A DNA stretch of 64,000 bases, taken from NCBI GenBank assembly GCA_032355985.1, contig JAUKVZ010000005.1, positions 186,001-250,000 on the forward strand, read 5' to 3'. This DNA comes from Sarcodiotheca gaudichaudii (taxonomy: Eukaryota; Rhodophyta; Florideophyceae; Gigartinales; Solieriaceae). Below the pieces are notes generated by a model. That model was given only the letters and a program-made list of their open reading frames with translations. It was not told where the DNA came from and did no database searches. A program made the translations under genes and the position numbers. Each line of letters begins with the position of its first letter. Position 1 is the stretch's first letter. This document shows, one piece after another, positions 1 to 8,492 of the stretch.

Positions 1-994
1 GGCGTTCCTGGGAGGTTTCGTCGGCGGCGCCGGTTTGCTGTCCGACGGCGTCGGCTCGGGCGGCGCCGTGGCGGCGGTCGTATTGCTGCATGTTGCGTGC
101 GCCCTGTTCGGCGCCGGCGCCTGCTGCGTAGCCTCGGCCGTAGGCGCCTCCGCGATAGCCGCCGTAGACGTCGTAGTAGGGATCGGCGTAGCCATTGAAG
201 TATGAGCCGCTGTAGTAGCCATTGTCGTAGTAGTGTCCTTCGTCGGCATCAGCGCCTTCGGGGCCGTAGGCGGTGCCTTGGCCGCCGGGGCCGGTCTGCT
301 GTGCCTTTTGCTGCATGGCGTGCTGGGCTTTGTCCCAGTTCTGCTGCAGATCCTTCTTCATTTCGGCCTTTTCCTTGGCGAGCGCGGCGTCGAGTTTCTG
401 GTTGTATTCACGCTTGCGCGCTTCGACGGCTTTGCGCTGTGCGGCGGCGGCTGCGGACTGTTTGGCCTCTTCGGTCTTGGCCCATTCGAAGTAGGCCTCC
501 ATCTTCTTCTGCTGCGTCAGGAAGCCGTGCATCTTTGCGACCTGATCGTGCAGGCTGTTGAGGCGATTCCACTGTTTGTGGACGAGTGTCTGGGTCGCCA
601 TGACGACGGACTGAAGATCATCTGCTGAGGATGCGCCGGGGTTGGGCTTGGGGCCGAGGTCCTGATGGCCGAGCGCCTGCTGATACGCCTGATTGAATGT
701 GATGGCGTGGAAGGTTGGCGCATCTGCTGAGGAGGCGTAGTCCTGGAACTGTGCATCAAGGTTCTGGGATGAGATGAAGCCTTCCATCAGCTTCGTGCGA
801 GCCATGGCGGATGCGACCATGGGGCCAATTGTTTTGTCCATGGTGTCGAGCGCGTTGACTTCGTGCTGAAGCTGGACGGCCGTGGGCGCGGGCGCCGCGG
901 CTGTCGAGGCGCTCTGGGCGATGGCGATCGCGGCGGAGGCTGTGATGGCGATGGCTGAAGCCGCGAGGGCTCGGGTGAGTCTTGTGTACGTCAT
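1..994 (-). CDS. Secreted coiled-coil protein with Tyr/Gly-rich segment (3' end outside window)
   Basis: Reading leftwards from an ATG at 994, the frame stays open to the window edge, giving about 331 residues. Residues 1-27 look like a signal peptide (basic MTYTRLTR start, Ala/Ile-rich core, AQS cleavage region). A helical Gln/Ala/Lys-rich part follows to about residue 230, with likely coiled coil around 190-230 (many Glu, Lys and Ala). Residues about 250-290 are packed with Tyr, Gly and Asn (YYDNGYY, YGGYRGG). A GAGGAT Shine-Dalgarno lies 6 nt before the ATG. I do not recognise the family. The export signal is clear, while the function is unknown. The C-terminus is missing only because the window ends. 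Confidence 0.75.
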   Translation of the reverse strand, partial: MTYTRLTRALAASAIAITASAAIAIAQSASTAAAPAPTAVQLQHEVNALDTMDKTIGPMVASAMARTKLMEGFISSQNLDAQFQDYASSADAPTFHAITFNQAYQQALGHQDLGPKPNPGASSADDLQSVVMATQTLVHKQWNRLNSLHDQVAKMHGFLTQQKKMEAYFEWAKTEEAKQSAAAAAQRKAVEARKREYNQKLDAALAKEKAEMKKDLQQNWDKAQHAMQQKAQQTGPGGQGTAYGPEGADADEGHYYDNGYYSGSYFNGYADPYYDVYGGYRGGAYGRGYAAGAGAEQGARNMQQYDRRHGAARADAVGQQTGAADETSQER

Positions 995-1299
995 GGACAG
1001 ATCCTCATTGGAGACTCGCCCGTGTGCGGGCGGTGCGCAAAGCGTGTTCGGGGCGAGGTTTCGAACCATCACCACATGCGTGAGTGTACCTGAGAGAGAG
1101 GCGCAGGATCGCCGGAATCGGGGTCGCCGCATCGGGTGGTCGCCCTGATTTGCGTGTCAGGTGGTGTGGTTAAATGAAGAAATGGCGGCCCGGATCCTGG
1201 GGGATTCTCGCATCGGGAGGGTAGGAGGCCTTGCTGTCCTTGCGCTCAGGGCGGCGGATTGACGGATCCGATCGGGATTCGGCGCCTGGGAGGTTTGAC
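995..1299. other. Divergent intergenic region (305 nt)
   Basis: This lies between the divergent secreted protein (minus) and dockerin protein (plus). It holds a Shine-Dalgarno for each gene (GAGGAT near 1001-1006; GGGAGG at 1288-1293). A TTGACG at 1255-1263 has no convincing -10 partner. I see no RNA gene or repeat in it. Confidence 0.5.
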
Positions 1300-2109
1300 A
1301 TGCCAACTCGTCTGACTGCGATCACCTGCTGCGCGATCTTCGCTTCGATGGGCGTCGCGGGCGCACAATCGATCAATATTGACTTCTCGACGGATGGGAT
1401 CGCGCCGGTGGACGGCTACGCGGCTGCGGGTCTGGCCGGGCATTGGAACTCGGTGCATCCCGTGCATGGCGGGCCGCCGATTGCGCTGAGTGATCTCAAC
1501 GGCGATCCGGCAGGTGTGACGGTGCGGAACATCGGCGGCACAGCGCTGCTGATGATCGATGCGCCGGCGACGCTGGGCGATGATGATGTGCTGATGGATG
1601 ATTATCTGGTGACGTACAGCGCCGGGCTGGAGACGTGTTTTTTCTTCAGCGGGTTGGAGAACGGGCTGTATGAAGTGCTGATGTATTGCTGGACGCCGGA
1701 TGATGACGCCGTGCTCTCGTGGGCGACTGTGGATCAGTCGACGGAGGGCGGGCAGGCGATCGGCGGTCGGTGGATTGGTCAGCATGCGCAGGGGCTGACG
1801 TATTCGCGGCACCTTGCGGAAGTTGTGAATGGTTCGATGCAGACGCATTCGGGCATCATGAATGGCGCGGATCCGGCGGAGGGCGCGGCGGCGAACGGGA
1901 TGCAGATTCGATTGCTGTCGCAGTGCCAGGGTGATCTTGATGGCGATGGCGCTGTGGGATCGAGCGATCTTGCGGCGCTGCTCGGGACGTGGGGCGCTTG
2001 TCCGGCGCCGGCGATTCCGGGCGGATGCCTTGCGGATCTGGATGGTGATTCGACAGTCGGCGCGAGCGATCTGGCGACGATGATCGGGCTGTGGGGCCCC
2101 TGCCCGTAA
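1300..2109 (+). CDS. GC-type dockerin domain-anchored secreted protein
   Basis: 269 residues. The start at 1300 is chosen because GGGAGG sits 6 nt upstream and the protein then begins with a signal peptide (MPTRLTAITCCAIFASMG...AQS). An upstream in-frame start would bury that peptide. Residues about 25-205 form an all-beta-looking extracellular domain that I cannot name. The last 60 residues hold two calcium-loop repeats, DLDGDGAVGSSDLAALLG and DLDGDSTVGASDLATMIG, each bracketed by Cys and ending in TWGACP or LWGPCP. This is the dockerin-like ending common in Phycisphaerae secreted proteins. In cellulosome systems dockerins bind cohesins, but in planctomycetes the partner is unknown. The next gene follows by 84 nt on the same strand. 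Confidence 0.85.
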   Translation: MPTRLTAITCCAIFASMGVAGAQSINIDFSTDGIAPVDGYAAAGLAGHWNSVHPVHGGPPIALSDLNGDPAGVTVRNIGGTALLMIDAPATLGDDDVLMDDYLVTYSAGLETCFFFSGLENGLYEVLMYCWTPDDDAVLSWATVDQSTEGGQAIGGRWIGQHAQGLTYSRHLAEVVNGSMQTHSGIMNGADPAEGAAANGMQIRLLSQCQGDLDGDGAVGSSDLAALLGTWGACPAPAIPGGCLADLDGDSTVGASDLATMIGLWGPCP

Positions 2110-2181
2110 GCGGTGTGAGGACAATCAGTTGAGTCTGGTGCGGCATTGGCGCGCGGGGGGCGTGCGGGCGATGGGTTCGGC

Positions 2182-2187
2182 TACACT
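2182..2187 (+). promoter_or_regulatory. Candidate -10 (TACACT) of a leaderless mRNA
   Basis: TACACT ends 6 nt before the ATG at 2194. No Shine-Dalgarno is present, so the transcript would begin at or next to the A of ATG. No clear -35 is visible. Confidence 0.5.
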
Positions 2188-2193
2188 TCGGCG

Positions 2194-3561
2194 ATGAAGA
2201 GTCTTCTGTGCGCGTTCGCATGCGCGCTGATTCTGGGCGCGGGCGTGATTAGCTGCTCGCATTCAAATGGAGCGCGGACGCCGGCGCGGGCGACGGGCAA
2301 AGCGGGCGATATCGCCGGGGATCTGATTGATCCTGAGCGCCTGCAGAATGATCTGTTTCAGTTCGCGGACATCTTTCAGGCGTCCATCTCTGCGGCGACG
2401 AGCGAAGTTGCGGAGAACTCCAACGATCGGCAGGTGCGTCAGTTTGCGATTCTGTGGCGCATTCGCGTCGTGACTTCGATTCAAAGCGCGGTGCTGGATC
2501 CGGATCCGCGATTCGGGTTTCTGTCGTGCTGGGCGATTGTGGTGCAGGTTCGGGACAGTCTGAATCAGCCGGAGGTTGAGGATCAGTTCACGGGGGCGCG
2601 GACGTATCTGCTGCCGGTGGTGAAGGAGCTTGAGGATCGGCTGCTGACGATGGGGCTGAAGTACGTCAGTCAGGAGAAGATTGATCAGGCGCGGCCGGAT
2701 CTGGAGGCGTATGCGGCGCAGCAGCCTCTGCACAGCCGCTTCAGCGCGGATTCGATCTTCTTCGAGCCAACAGCGCGGATGCGGCGAAGCGACGGGATCA
2801 ACGAGATTCTTGAAGCGCCGATGGCGCCTTTTCGCGGTTTGCAGGGTGTGGGCGATACGGCGGATGCGATTGATCGCGTGGCGATGGTGGCGGCGCGGAT
2901 CGCGGAGATCGCGCAGGATCTTCCGACGCAGACGCGCTGGCAGACGGAGCTGTTGCTGCTGGAAGTGGAATCGATGTCCAGCGTGCAGGAGGCTCAGGCG
3001 GAGCTGAAGCTGATCACGGACAAGTTTGCGCAGCTTGTGAATCGCGTGGATGTGCTGCCGGAAGATCTGCGGGAGCAGCTGGAAATTGCGCTTGCTGACA
3101 GTGAGGAGGCTCAGCGAGAGTTGCGCGGGTTGATGACGGATGCTTCTGAGCTTATTGAAAAGACGCAGGCGACGATTGAGGCGGCTTCGACGACGGCGAA
3201 GGATTTGAATGCGGCGGGAGCGGCGTGGGAGAAGACGGCGGCGGAGGCGAATGCGCTGATTGGTCAGATTCGGGTCATGGGCGAGGAGCGCGGGGATCGC
3301 GAGCCATTCGATGTGAATGATCTGACGAAGGCGGCCGAAGCGCTGACGGAGACGATTGAGCATGCGCAGGTGCTGCTTGCCGAGGCGCAGGCGCCCTTGG
3401 CGGATGAATCTTCAGCGCGGGAGATCGTTCGGATCGCGGAGCGATCGGCGCGGAAGGTGATCAATCAGATGACGATCCGCGTGGTGGGGATCGTCGTGCT
3501 GGCGTTCCTGCTGGTGTGGGTGTATCGCGTGTTCATACGCAAGAGCGGCGCGGGGGCGTAA
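2194..3561 (+). CDS. Lipoprotein with coiled coil and C-terminal membrane segment
   Basis: 455 residues. The ATG at 2194 gives a lipoprotein signal, MKSLLCAFACALILGAGVISC, with Cys21 as the likely lipid site. Earlier in-frame starts lack this. The middle is helical. Residues about 240-420 are rich in heptad-like Leu/Ala/Glu and suggest coiled coil. A hydrophobic stretch near residues 428-450 (VVGIVVLAFLLVWVYRVF), followed by basic residues, would cross the inner membrane. A protein with both an N-terminal lipid and a C-terminal membrane anchor is unusual. I do not recognise the family. Its stop lies only 3 nt from the stop of the convergent amidohydrolase. Confidence 0.8.
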   Translation: MKSLLCAFACALILGAGVISCSHSNGARTPARATGKAGDIAGDLIDPERLQNDLFQFADIFQASISAATSEVAENSNDRQVRQFAILWRIRVVTSIQSAVLDPDPRFGFLSCWAIVVQVRDSLNQPEVEDQFTGARTYLLPVVKELEDRLLTMGLKYVSQEKIDQARPDLEAYAAQQPLHSRFSADSIFFEPTARMRRSDGINEILEAPMAPFRGLQGVGDTADAIDRVAMVAARIAEIAQDLPTQTRWQTELLLLEVESMSSVQEAQAELKLITDKFAQLVNRVDVLPEDLREQLEIALADSEEAQRELRGLMTDASELIEKTQATIEAASTTAKDLNAAGAAWEKTAAEANALIGQIRVMGEERGDREPFDVNDLTKAAEALTETIEHAQVLLAEAQAPLADESSAREIVRIAERSARKVINQMTIRVVGIVVLAFLLVWVYRVFIRKSGAGA

Positions 3562-3564
3562 GGC

Positions 3565-4848
3565 TTAGCGTCGATTGGTCGGCGTGCGATCGACGAGGGC
3601 GCCTTGCAACCAGACGTGGCGGATGGCTCTTGTCTTGAGGATGGACTCGCGTGGGTCGCCTTCGATGAGGACGAGGTCGGCGCGTTTGCCTTCGGCGATG
3701 ACGCCGCGGTCATCGAGGTTGAAGATGCGCGCGGGGTCTGACGTGGCGGCGCGGAGTGTGTCGGCTGTGGAGAGCCCGGCAGTCTCGAAGATTTCGAGTT
3801 CGCGATGGAGGCTGATGCCGTGGGCCGTGCCGGGGTTGGGGGCGTCTGTACCGGCGAGGATGGTGACGCCTGCTTCGTGAAGAGCGAGCAGGTTGGCGCG
3901 GGCGTTTTCGACGGCGCCGGGGAGCATGGGCGCGTGAAGACCTCGGCTGAGGGTGGCGCGCATGTTGTCGGTCGCGTAGGGAAAGAGATTTCGATCGCGA
4001 AGGACGATGGGTCCGGCCTTGCGTTCGGCGAGTGTGATGGCGGAGATGAAGGCGACATCGGACTCTTGTGCGAGTTCGATCAGCTCTTCGCTTGCGCGCG
4101 TGTCGGTGAAGATGTGTGATATGACATCGGCGCCGGCGCGGATGGCTCGTTCGGTCCACTCTTGTGTCGTGGCGTGGACGATGGCGAGTTTGCCCTGGGC
4201 GTGAGCTTCGGTGATGAGGGTTTCGAGGAGATCGGGGGAGATGGTGGGGATGGATATGCCGTAGGCGGCGCCGTCCTCGCAGATGATCTTGATGTAATCA
4301 GACCCCTCTTCGATGCGGGCGGCGATGAATGGTTTGACCTGGTAGTCGCTGTGGATTGTTGGAAGCTGGAGGCCTGACTTGGTGCCGATGCCGCCGGGCG
4401 CGGTGGCGGGATGACCTGCGGAGCGGAAATCGGCGATGGCGGGTTGGGTTCGATTCAGCGGCGTTTTGTTCAGCGATTCGATGATGGCGACGCTGGTGAA
4501 CATGTCGAGGACGGTCGTGATGCCGAGGCGAAGGTCGGCTTCGAGCATGTCGCGCGTGAGGATGTGGACGTGCGCATCAATCAGGCCGGGGATGAGTGTG
4601 TCGCCTTCGGCATCGACGGTGTGGGCGTCATCGGGTGGGTCGATGGTCGGGGCGATCTTCGCGATGCGGCCATCTTCGATGAGGATGTCGGCGGGCGGCT
4701 GGAAGTCGGCGCCGTCGAAGTATGCCGCATTCCTGATGAGTGTGGCGCTTTGTGCGTGGACGGCGGCGGCGATTGCGAAGAGGCAGAGCGCGAGGAGGCC
4801 GGCGAATCGTGCGAGATGCGAATTGGCGCGCGGCATGGCGATCATCAA
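3565..4848 (-). CDS. Secreted amidohydrolase (metal-dependent, imidazolonepropionase-like)
   Basis: 427 residues with an N-terminal signal peptide (hydrophobic 15-30, VHAQS). It shows the amidohydrolase fold signatures: DAHVH at 91-95 (two metal His), a Lys in IKIICEDG that could be the bridging carbamylated Lys, then His residues in IVHATT and ISHIF, and the metal Asp in GTDAPNPG. The C-terminal GKRADLVLIEGDP strand is typical of the family. It is likely a periplasmic hydrolase of a cyclic amide, peptide-like or related substrate, but the substrate cannot be read. The ATG overlaps the TGA of the upstream TerB-like gene by 4 nt, so the two are probably co-translated. Confidence 0.85.
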   Translation of the reverse strand: MMIAMPRANSHLARFAGLLALCLFAIAAAVHAQSATLIRNAAYFDGADFQPPADILIEDGRIAKIAPTIDPPDDAHTVDAEGDTLIPGLIDAHVHILTRDMLEADLRLGITTVLDMFTSVAIIESLNKTPLNRTQPAIADFRSAGHPATAPGGIGTKSGLQLPTIHSDYQVKPFIAARIEEGSDYIKIICEDGAAYGISIPTISPDLLETLITEAHAQGKLAIVHATTQEWTERAIRAGADVISHIFTDTRASEELIELAQESDVAFISAITLAERKAGPIVLRDRNLFPYATDNMRATLSRGLHAPMLPGAVENARANLLALHEAGVTILAGTDAPNPGTAHGISLHRELEIFETAGLSTADTLRAATSDPARIFNLDDRGVIAEGKRADLVLIEGDPRESILKTRAIRHVWLQGALVDRTPTNRR

Positions 4849-5219
4849 TCGGTCTTTTCAGCGCTGGCGTGGCGTTCGGCGGAGCGGAGAAGCTGTTCGA
4901 AGCGGTCATCAGTCATGCCGAGTTTTTCGGCGAAGTGATGAAGGACGACGCGTTCTGACTGAATGATCACGCCGTCGGCGAGCGCGATGGTGAAGAGGAT
5001 CTTCATGGCTTCTTCAGGATCGGCCTGGATGAGCTGGAACTGCTCTTCGTAGAAGCTCTGGTCGGTTTCGGCGCGTTCGATCATGGCGTTGAGCGAGACG
5101 AGTCCGACGCCGGCCTTGTCGGCGAGGCGGAGGAGGAGTGAGTTTTCGCGATCGCAGACATCGCCATCGAGTCCGGCGATGCAACATGCGGCTCTGAGCA
5201 GTTCGACATCGTTTGACAT
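4845..5219 (-). CDS. TerB-like (DjlA N-terminal-like) helical protein
   Basis: 124 residues, no signal peptide, all-helical. The pattern LLRAACCIAGLDGDVCDRE...LL and ILFTIALADGVIIQSERVVLHHFAEKLGM matches the two-helix 'ADG-x-[IV]' repeats of the TerB/DjlA domain superfamily, which often carries acidic metal-binding residues. The cellular role is unknown. GGAACAC with AAGG-like purines precedes the ATG. It sits 66 nt after bioF and overlaps the amidohydrolase start by 4 nt, so it is the first gene of a two-gene unit or part of a longer minus-strand run from the HU gene. Confidence 0.75.
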   Translation of the reverse strand: MSNDVELLRAACCIAGLDGDVCDRENSLLLRLADKAGVGLVSLNAMIERAETDQSFYEEQFQLIQADPEEAMKILFTIALADGVIIQSERVVLHHFAEKLGMTDDRFEQLLRSAERHASAEKTD

Positions 5220-5285
5220 GGGAGTGTTCCTTGTTCGGCTGATGTTGCGTGTGCCTGGCGAATCGATTCTACGGCGCCGCGTGGA

Positions 5286-6506
5286 TCAGGGCTTCAGCAG
5301 ATCGCGCTGATTGATGATTGTGCGCGTGAGATGATCGCACTGTTCGTCTGTGATTTCGCACGACAGCGCGATGCGCACGCGTTCGGCGCCGGGGGCGACT
5401 GTTGGCGTGCGAATGGCGGGGGCGAAGAAACCGGCTTCTTCCAGCGTCTTGGCGAGCGCTTGTGCGCTTTGTGCGCTTCCGGTGATGAGGGGGATGATGG
5501 GTGTGGGGCTATTGGCTTGTTGTGCATCGAGCCAGCCGGCGGAGGCGAGGGTGTGTCGCACGTCGCGCGTGATCATGGCGAGGCGATCGCGGCGCCAGGC
5601 GTCGGCGCGAAGGAGATCGAGCGCGGCCGCGGCGGCGGCGATGGTGGGCGGGGCGACGCCTGTGGTGTAGATGAAAGCGCGGCCGAAGTTGAGGACGGCA
5701 TTGGTGACTTCGACGGGTCCGGAGATGACGCCGCCGGAGGCGCCGAGGGCTTTGGAGAGTGTGGAGAGACTGACATCGGCGACGTGGTTGTGCAGTTCGT
5801 CGAGGCCGGCGCCGGTTTCGCCGAGGATGCCGGTGGCGTGGGCTTCATCAACGATGAGGCAGCAGGATGCGGGGGCGTGCTGACGATTGATGTCGTCGCG
5901 GAGTGTGGCGAGGGCGGGAAGGTCGGCGATGTCGCCATCCATGGAGAAGATGGAGTCGGTGAGGAGCCAGATGTTTGATTCGGGTGACTTTTGAAGGTGT
6001 TTGAGCGCGAGGGCGCGGGCGCGATCGGTGTTGAGATGCGCGAAGGTTCGGAACTGGGCGCCCGGGTTCTGGGCGATGGCGAGTCGCGCGGCGTCGATGA
6101 GGCTGGCGTGGATGAGTTTGTCGGCGAGGATGAGATCGCCGGGCTGGACGAGGGCGCCGAGAAGAGCGAGGGAGGCGCTGAAGCCGCTGGGCAGGCAGAG
6201 GGCGGATTCATCGCCCTTGAATGCCGCGAAGCGCGCTTCGAACTTCTGGTGGAAGTCGCTGTCGCCTGCGATGAGTCGGGAGGCGCCGGCGCCGGTGGCC
6301 TGCGTGAGCGCCGCTTCTGATGCGGCTTTGGCGAGGGCGTGATGGCGGCGCAGGTTCAGGTAGTCATTGGATGCCAGATCGGTGAGATGATCGGGGCAGG
6401 CGCGCAGCGCGCGGCGCAGCGATTTGCGCTCGTGCTCTGCGAGGCGCGAGCGGAGGCGCTTCTTCCAGTGTGATGTGATGGGCTCAGCGTGCGCTGACTT
6501 GTCCAT
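5286..6506 (-). CDS. bioF: 8-amino-7-oxononanoate synthase-like PLP enzyme
   Basis: 406 residues, close to family length. It belongs to the alpha-oxoamine synthase family: it would condense pimeloyl thioester with L-alanine in biotin synthesis. Visible signatures are the N-terminal LASNDYL (45-51), DEAHATG at 220-226 and the PLP-binding SKALGASGG, with Lys252 as the Schiff-base lysine. The related enzymes KBL and serine palmitoyltransferase share these motifs, so biotin synthesis is inferred from overall length and the LASNDYL start rather than proven. Its first 23 nt overlap the 3' end of the HU gene. No other biotin gene is in the window. Confidence 0.85.
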   Translation of the reverse strand: MDKSAHAEPITSHWKKRLRSRLAEHERKSLRRALRACPDHLTDLASNDYLNLRRHHALAKAASEAALTQATGAGASRLIAGDSDFHQKFEARFAAFKGDESALCLPSGFSASLALLGALVQPGDLILADKLIHASLIDAARLAIAQNPGAQFRTFAHLNTDRARALALKHLQKSPESNIWLLTDSIFSMDGDIADLPALATLRDDINRQHAPASCCLIVDEAHATGILGETGAGLDELHNHVADVSLSTLSKALGASGGVISGPVEVTNAVLNFGRAFIYTTGVAPPTIAAAAAALDLLRADAWRRDRLAMITRDVRHTLASAGWLDAQQANSPTPIIPLITGSAQSAQALAKTLEEAGFFAPAIRTPTVAPGAERVRIALSCEITDEQCDHLTRTIINQRDLLKP

Positions 6507-6852
6507 TGCCTTGGCGCGATCTCGTGGAAACGGTCAGCGGCTCGTTGTCTTCGGGGTCTTTGTTGACGCCCTCTTCGACCCTTGTGCGCATCATGCGGCC
6601 GACTTTGAACTTGACGGTGCGTTTGGCGGGGACGGTGACGCGTTCGAGGGTTTTGGGATTCTGCGCCACGCGCGGGGCGCGATCCTTGGTTTCGAAGACG
6701 CCGAAGTCACGGATCTCGAGGCGGTTGCCGGCGCCGAGCTCCTGAATGATCTGATCGAGCAGGGCCTGAATCGTCTCCTTGACGACGACTCGCTTCTGAC
6801 CGGTGTGGTCAGAGACCTGATCGATGAGATCCTTCTTTGTGACTGTCGCCAT
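6484..6852 (-). CDS. HU/IHF-family DNA-binding protein with C-terminal extension
   Basis: 122 residues. Residues 1-90 match the HU fold: MATVTKKDLIDQVSDHTG..., GNRLEIRDFGVFETKDRAPR and NPKTLERVTVPAKRTVKFK (beta-arm with the Pro-containing RVAQNPKT). The family is usually about 90-100 residues. Here a polar tail of about 25 residues (DPEDNEPLTVSTRSRQGNGQ) follows, and the last part of its coding sequence overlaps the bioF start. It would bend and compact DNA as a dimer. It has a good sigma-70-type promoter at 6987-7015 and a leader of about 130 nt. GGACAGGCGGG lies before the ATG, so translation is probably leadered. Confidence 0.92.
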   Translation of the reverse strand: MATVTKKDLIDQVSDHTGQKRVVVKETIQALLDQIIQELGAGNRLEIRDFGVFETKDRAPRVAQNPKTLERVTVPAKRTVKFKVGRMMRTRVEEGVNKDPEDNEPLTVSTRSRQGNGQVSAR

Positions 6853-6986
6853 CCCGCCTGTCCTTCCCTTTCATGGCGCGGGCGGGCGCGGTGGCGGATA
6901 TCAGCCGGGAAACCCGGCGGATTCGCCGTTCCTCGCCCCTCTCACGCAGAAATGACGGGTCATCGTCCCACGTTCCTTCAAGGTCC

Positions 6987-7015
6987 AGTATGGACGAGGG
7001 ACCAGAAGAGGTCAA
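6987..7015 (-). promoter_or_regulatory. Sigma-70-type promoter for the HU gene
   Basis: On the minus strand TTGACC (7010-7015) and CATACT (6987-6992) are separated by exactly 17 nt. This predicts a start near 6980 and a leader of about 130 nt before the ATG at 6852. Confidence 0.6.
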
Positions 7016-7066
7016 CGCGAGAAAGGGGATTCGGAGGGACACGTCAGGTGACGTAAACCCCTGTCA

Positions 7067-7423
7067 TCACCAGACGTACCACAGTTCCGGGCGACCCGGC
7101 GGGATGAGCTCGAAGGCGGGCCAGGCGGCCTTCGGGGGCTCCGGCGGGAGGTCGCGAACGCGGCGGACGCCCAGGGCGCGATTGCGTCGGGCGTACTCGG
7201 CATGCTCGATATCGGAGAGATATCCGGCTTCCCGATCGGCGGCGATGAGCTCGGGCGATCGGAAGACGAGGGATGGACCGGGCCTGGCCGGCAGCGGCGC
7301 CGGGCGGAGGACGATGGTCTCGCTGGCGCAGGCGGCAAGGAGAGGTCCGAGAAGAGCGGCCATCAGCACGCAGCGAATGCGCGGTGAGCGCCGGGCTGAT
7401 CTTGTGCTGGTGTGAGGGTGCAT
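7067..7423 (-). CDS. Small lipoprotein
   Basis: 118 residues. Basic N-terminus (RSARRSPRIR), then a hydrophobic core and a lipobox LLAAC with Cys32. The rest is a short Pro/Arg-rich polypeptide (PAPLPARPGPS, LPPEPPKAAW) ending in WYVW. There is no family that I recognise, and it is short enough that the coding call rests on the lipobox and the clean signal. A TAGCTT lies 10 nt before the ATG. It stands alone between the HU gene and the UbiA-like gene. Confidence 0.6.
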   Translation of the reverse strand: MHPHTSTRSARRSPRIRCVLMAALLGPLLAACASETIVLRPAPLPARPGPSLVFRSPELIAADREAGYLSDIEHAEYARRNRALGVRRVRDLPPEPPKAAWPAFELIPPGRPELWYVW

Positions 7424-7516
7424 CTCTACCGGAAAGCTAGCACGGGATTGGGGCGCGAGCGAGGGAAAGCGCGGCGATGGGCGGGAGATTGTGCCGCGGA
7501 TGCGAGATAGCGGACG

Positions 7517-8380
7517 TCAGAGCACGAGCAGCGCGACGATCGCGATGAGCGGCGCTTTGAGATCGCACAGATCGCGCAGCGCTGAGACGGGGGCCAAGCG
7601 GAGGGCGATGACGCCGGCGCAGTTGAGTGATGTCCATATAGCCGCCGGCGCGAGCGGTTGGCGCGCCAGGCTCGACGCAAGCAGTGTGATTCCCATGAGG
7701 ATGAAGGATGCGATGACGGCGCTGCGCCATGCGGCACGAACGCCGAGGATCATCGGCAGCGTGCGGCTGCCGGCGAGGCGATCCGCTTCGACATCGGGAA
7801 TGTCGCAGAGCATTGCATCAATGGTGATCGCGGCGCCGGCGAAGAATGACGCGATGGCGAGCGGCGCGATGTGCAGCGGTTCGGCGAGCGGCCGTGCGTG
7901 GGCATGAGTGAGCAGCAGGAGCAGGAGGATGAGGGCGAGGACGCTGGCGGCGACGGAGAGATTCTTGATGAGGAGTCGATCGCGCAGGCGTCTGCCTCGG
8001 GCGCCGAGACGCGCGTAGACGATGACGCCTGCGGCGCTGAGCGCGGGAGCGGCGGCCGCGTATGGGCTGAGCTTTGCGCAGAGGATGGTGGCGCTGATGA
8101 GTGCGGCGATGAGGAGCGCCGCGACGGGGCGGGCGTGAGCCTTGAGGAAGGCTGATCGACGGGGATGTGTATCGGTCTGGTGCGGGAGGCTGAAGGCGCG
8201 GAGGTCGATGCGATCGAGGAGGTAGGCGGCGATGGTGGTGGCGGCCAGGGCGGGGTAGAGGAGCGGGTCGGGCGACAGGCCGCTGAGCTGAATGATGGCG
8301 AGGGCATAGGCGGGGACGTAGAGCGCGACCCAGATGGCGAGGTGTCCCGGCGCTTCGAGGATTGCATGGAGGGTGCGCAT
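7517..8380 (-). CDS. UbiA-like membrane prenyltransferase
   Basis: 287 residues from the ATG at 8380, with about eight hydrophobic helices. The UbiA superfamily transfers a prenyl chain to an aromatic or lipid acceptor using two Asp-rich Mg sites. The second site is recognisable as CDIPDVEADRLAGSRTLPM, an almost canonical D-x-x-x-D pattern. The first, LLDRIDLRA followed by DTHPRRS, is degenerate. The Asp-poor first site makes the activity uncertain. An in-frame extension to 8494 exists but would run across the palindromic promoter region at 8448-8461, so I prefer 8380. The substrate is unknown. Confidence 0.75.
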   Translation of the reverse strand: MRTLHAILEAPGHLAIWVALYVPAYALAIIQLSGLSPDPLLYPALAATTIAAYLLDRIDLRAFSLPHQTDTHPRRSAFLKAHARPVAALLIAALISATILCAKLSPYAAAAPALSAAGVIVYARLGARGRRLRDRLLIKNLSVAASVLALILLLLLLTHAHARPLAEPLHIAPLAIASFFAGAAITIDAMLCDIPDVEADRLAGSRTLPMILGVRAAWRSAVIASFILMGITLLASSLARQPLAPAAIWTSLNCAGVIALRLAPVSALRDLCDLKAPLIAIVALLVL

Positions 8381-8447
8381 GAGTTCGCTGTGCGTTTTGA
8401 CGCGCGGCGTTTGCGCGCTTTGGACATGGCGCGGGTGGGCGGATCGG

Positions 8448-8461
8448 AAAGTGTACACTTT
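8448..8461. promoter_or_regulatory. 14-bp perfect palindrome carrying TACACT on both strands
   Basis: AAAGTGTACACTTT reads the same on both strands and lies between the divergent UbiA-like and GCS2-CBS genes. Each strand shows TACACT, the hexamer used as a putative -10 elsewhere in the window. It may be a shared bidirectional -10 or a repressor operator. Confidence 0.5.
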
Positions 8462-8492
8462 GCTGAACTTGGGCCCCGCGACAGGAGGCTGC

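Noticed and set aside
1246-2124. Long minus-strand open frame of 292 codons opposite the dockerin gene
   Set aside because: It is Arg/Pro-rich and has no signal peptide, while the plus strand has a clean signal and dockerin repeats. GC-rich codon bias creates such antisense frames throughout.
2263-3363. Minus-strand frame of 366 codons opposite the lipoprotein gene
   Set aside because: Its composition is almost entirely Arg, Leu, Ile and His repeats, typical of antisense shadow; the plus strand has a lipobox and membrane helix.
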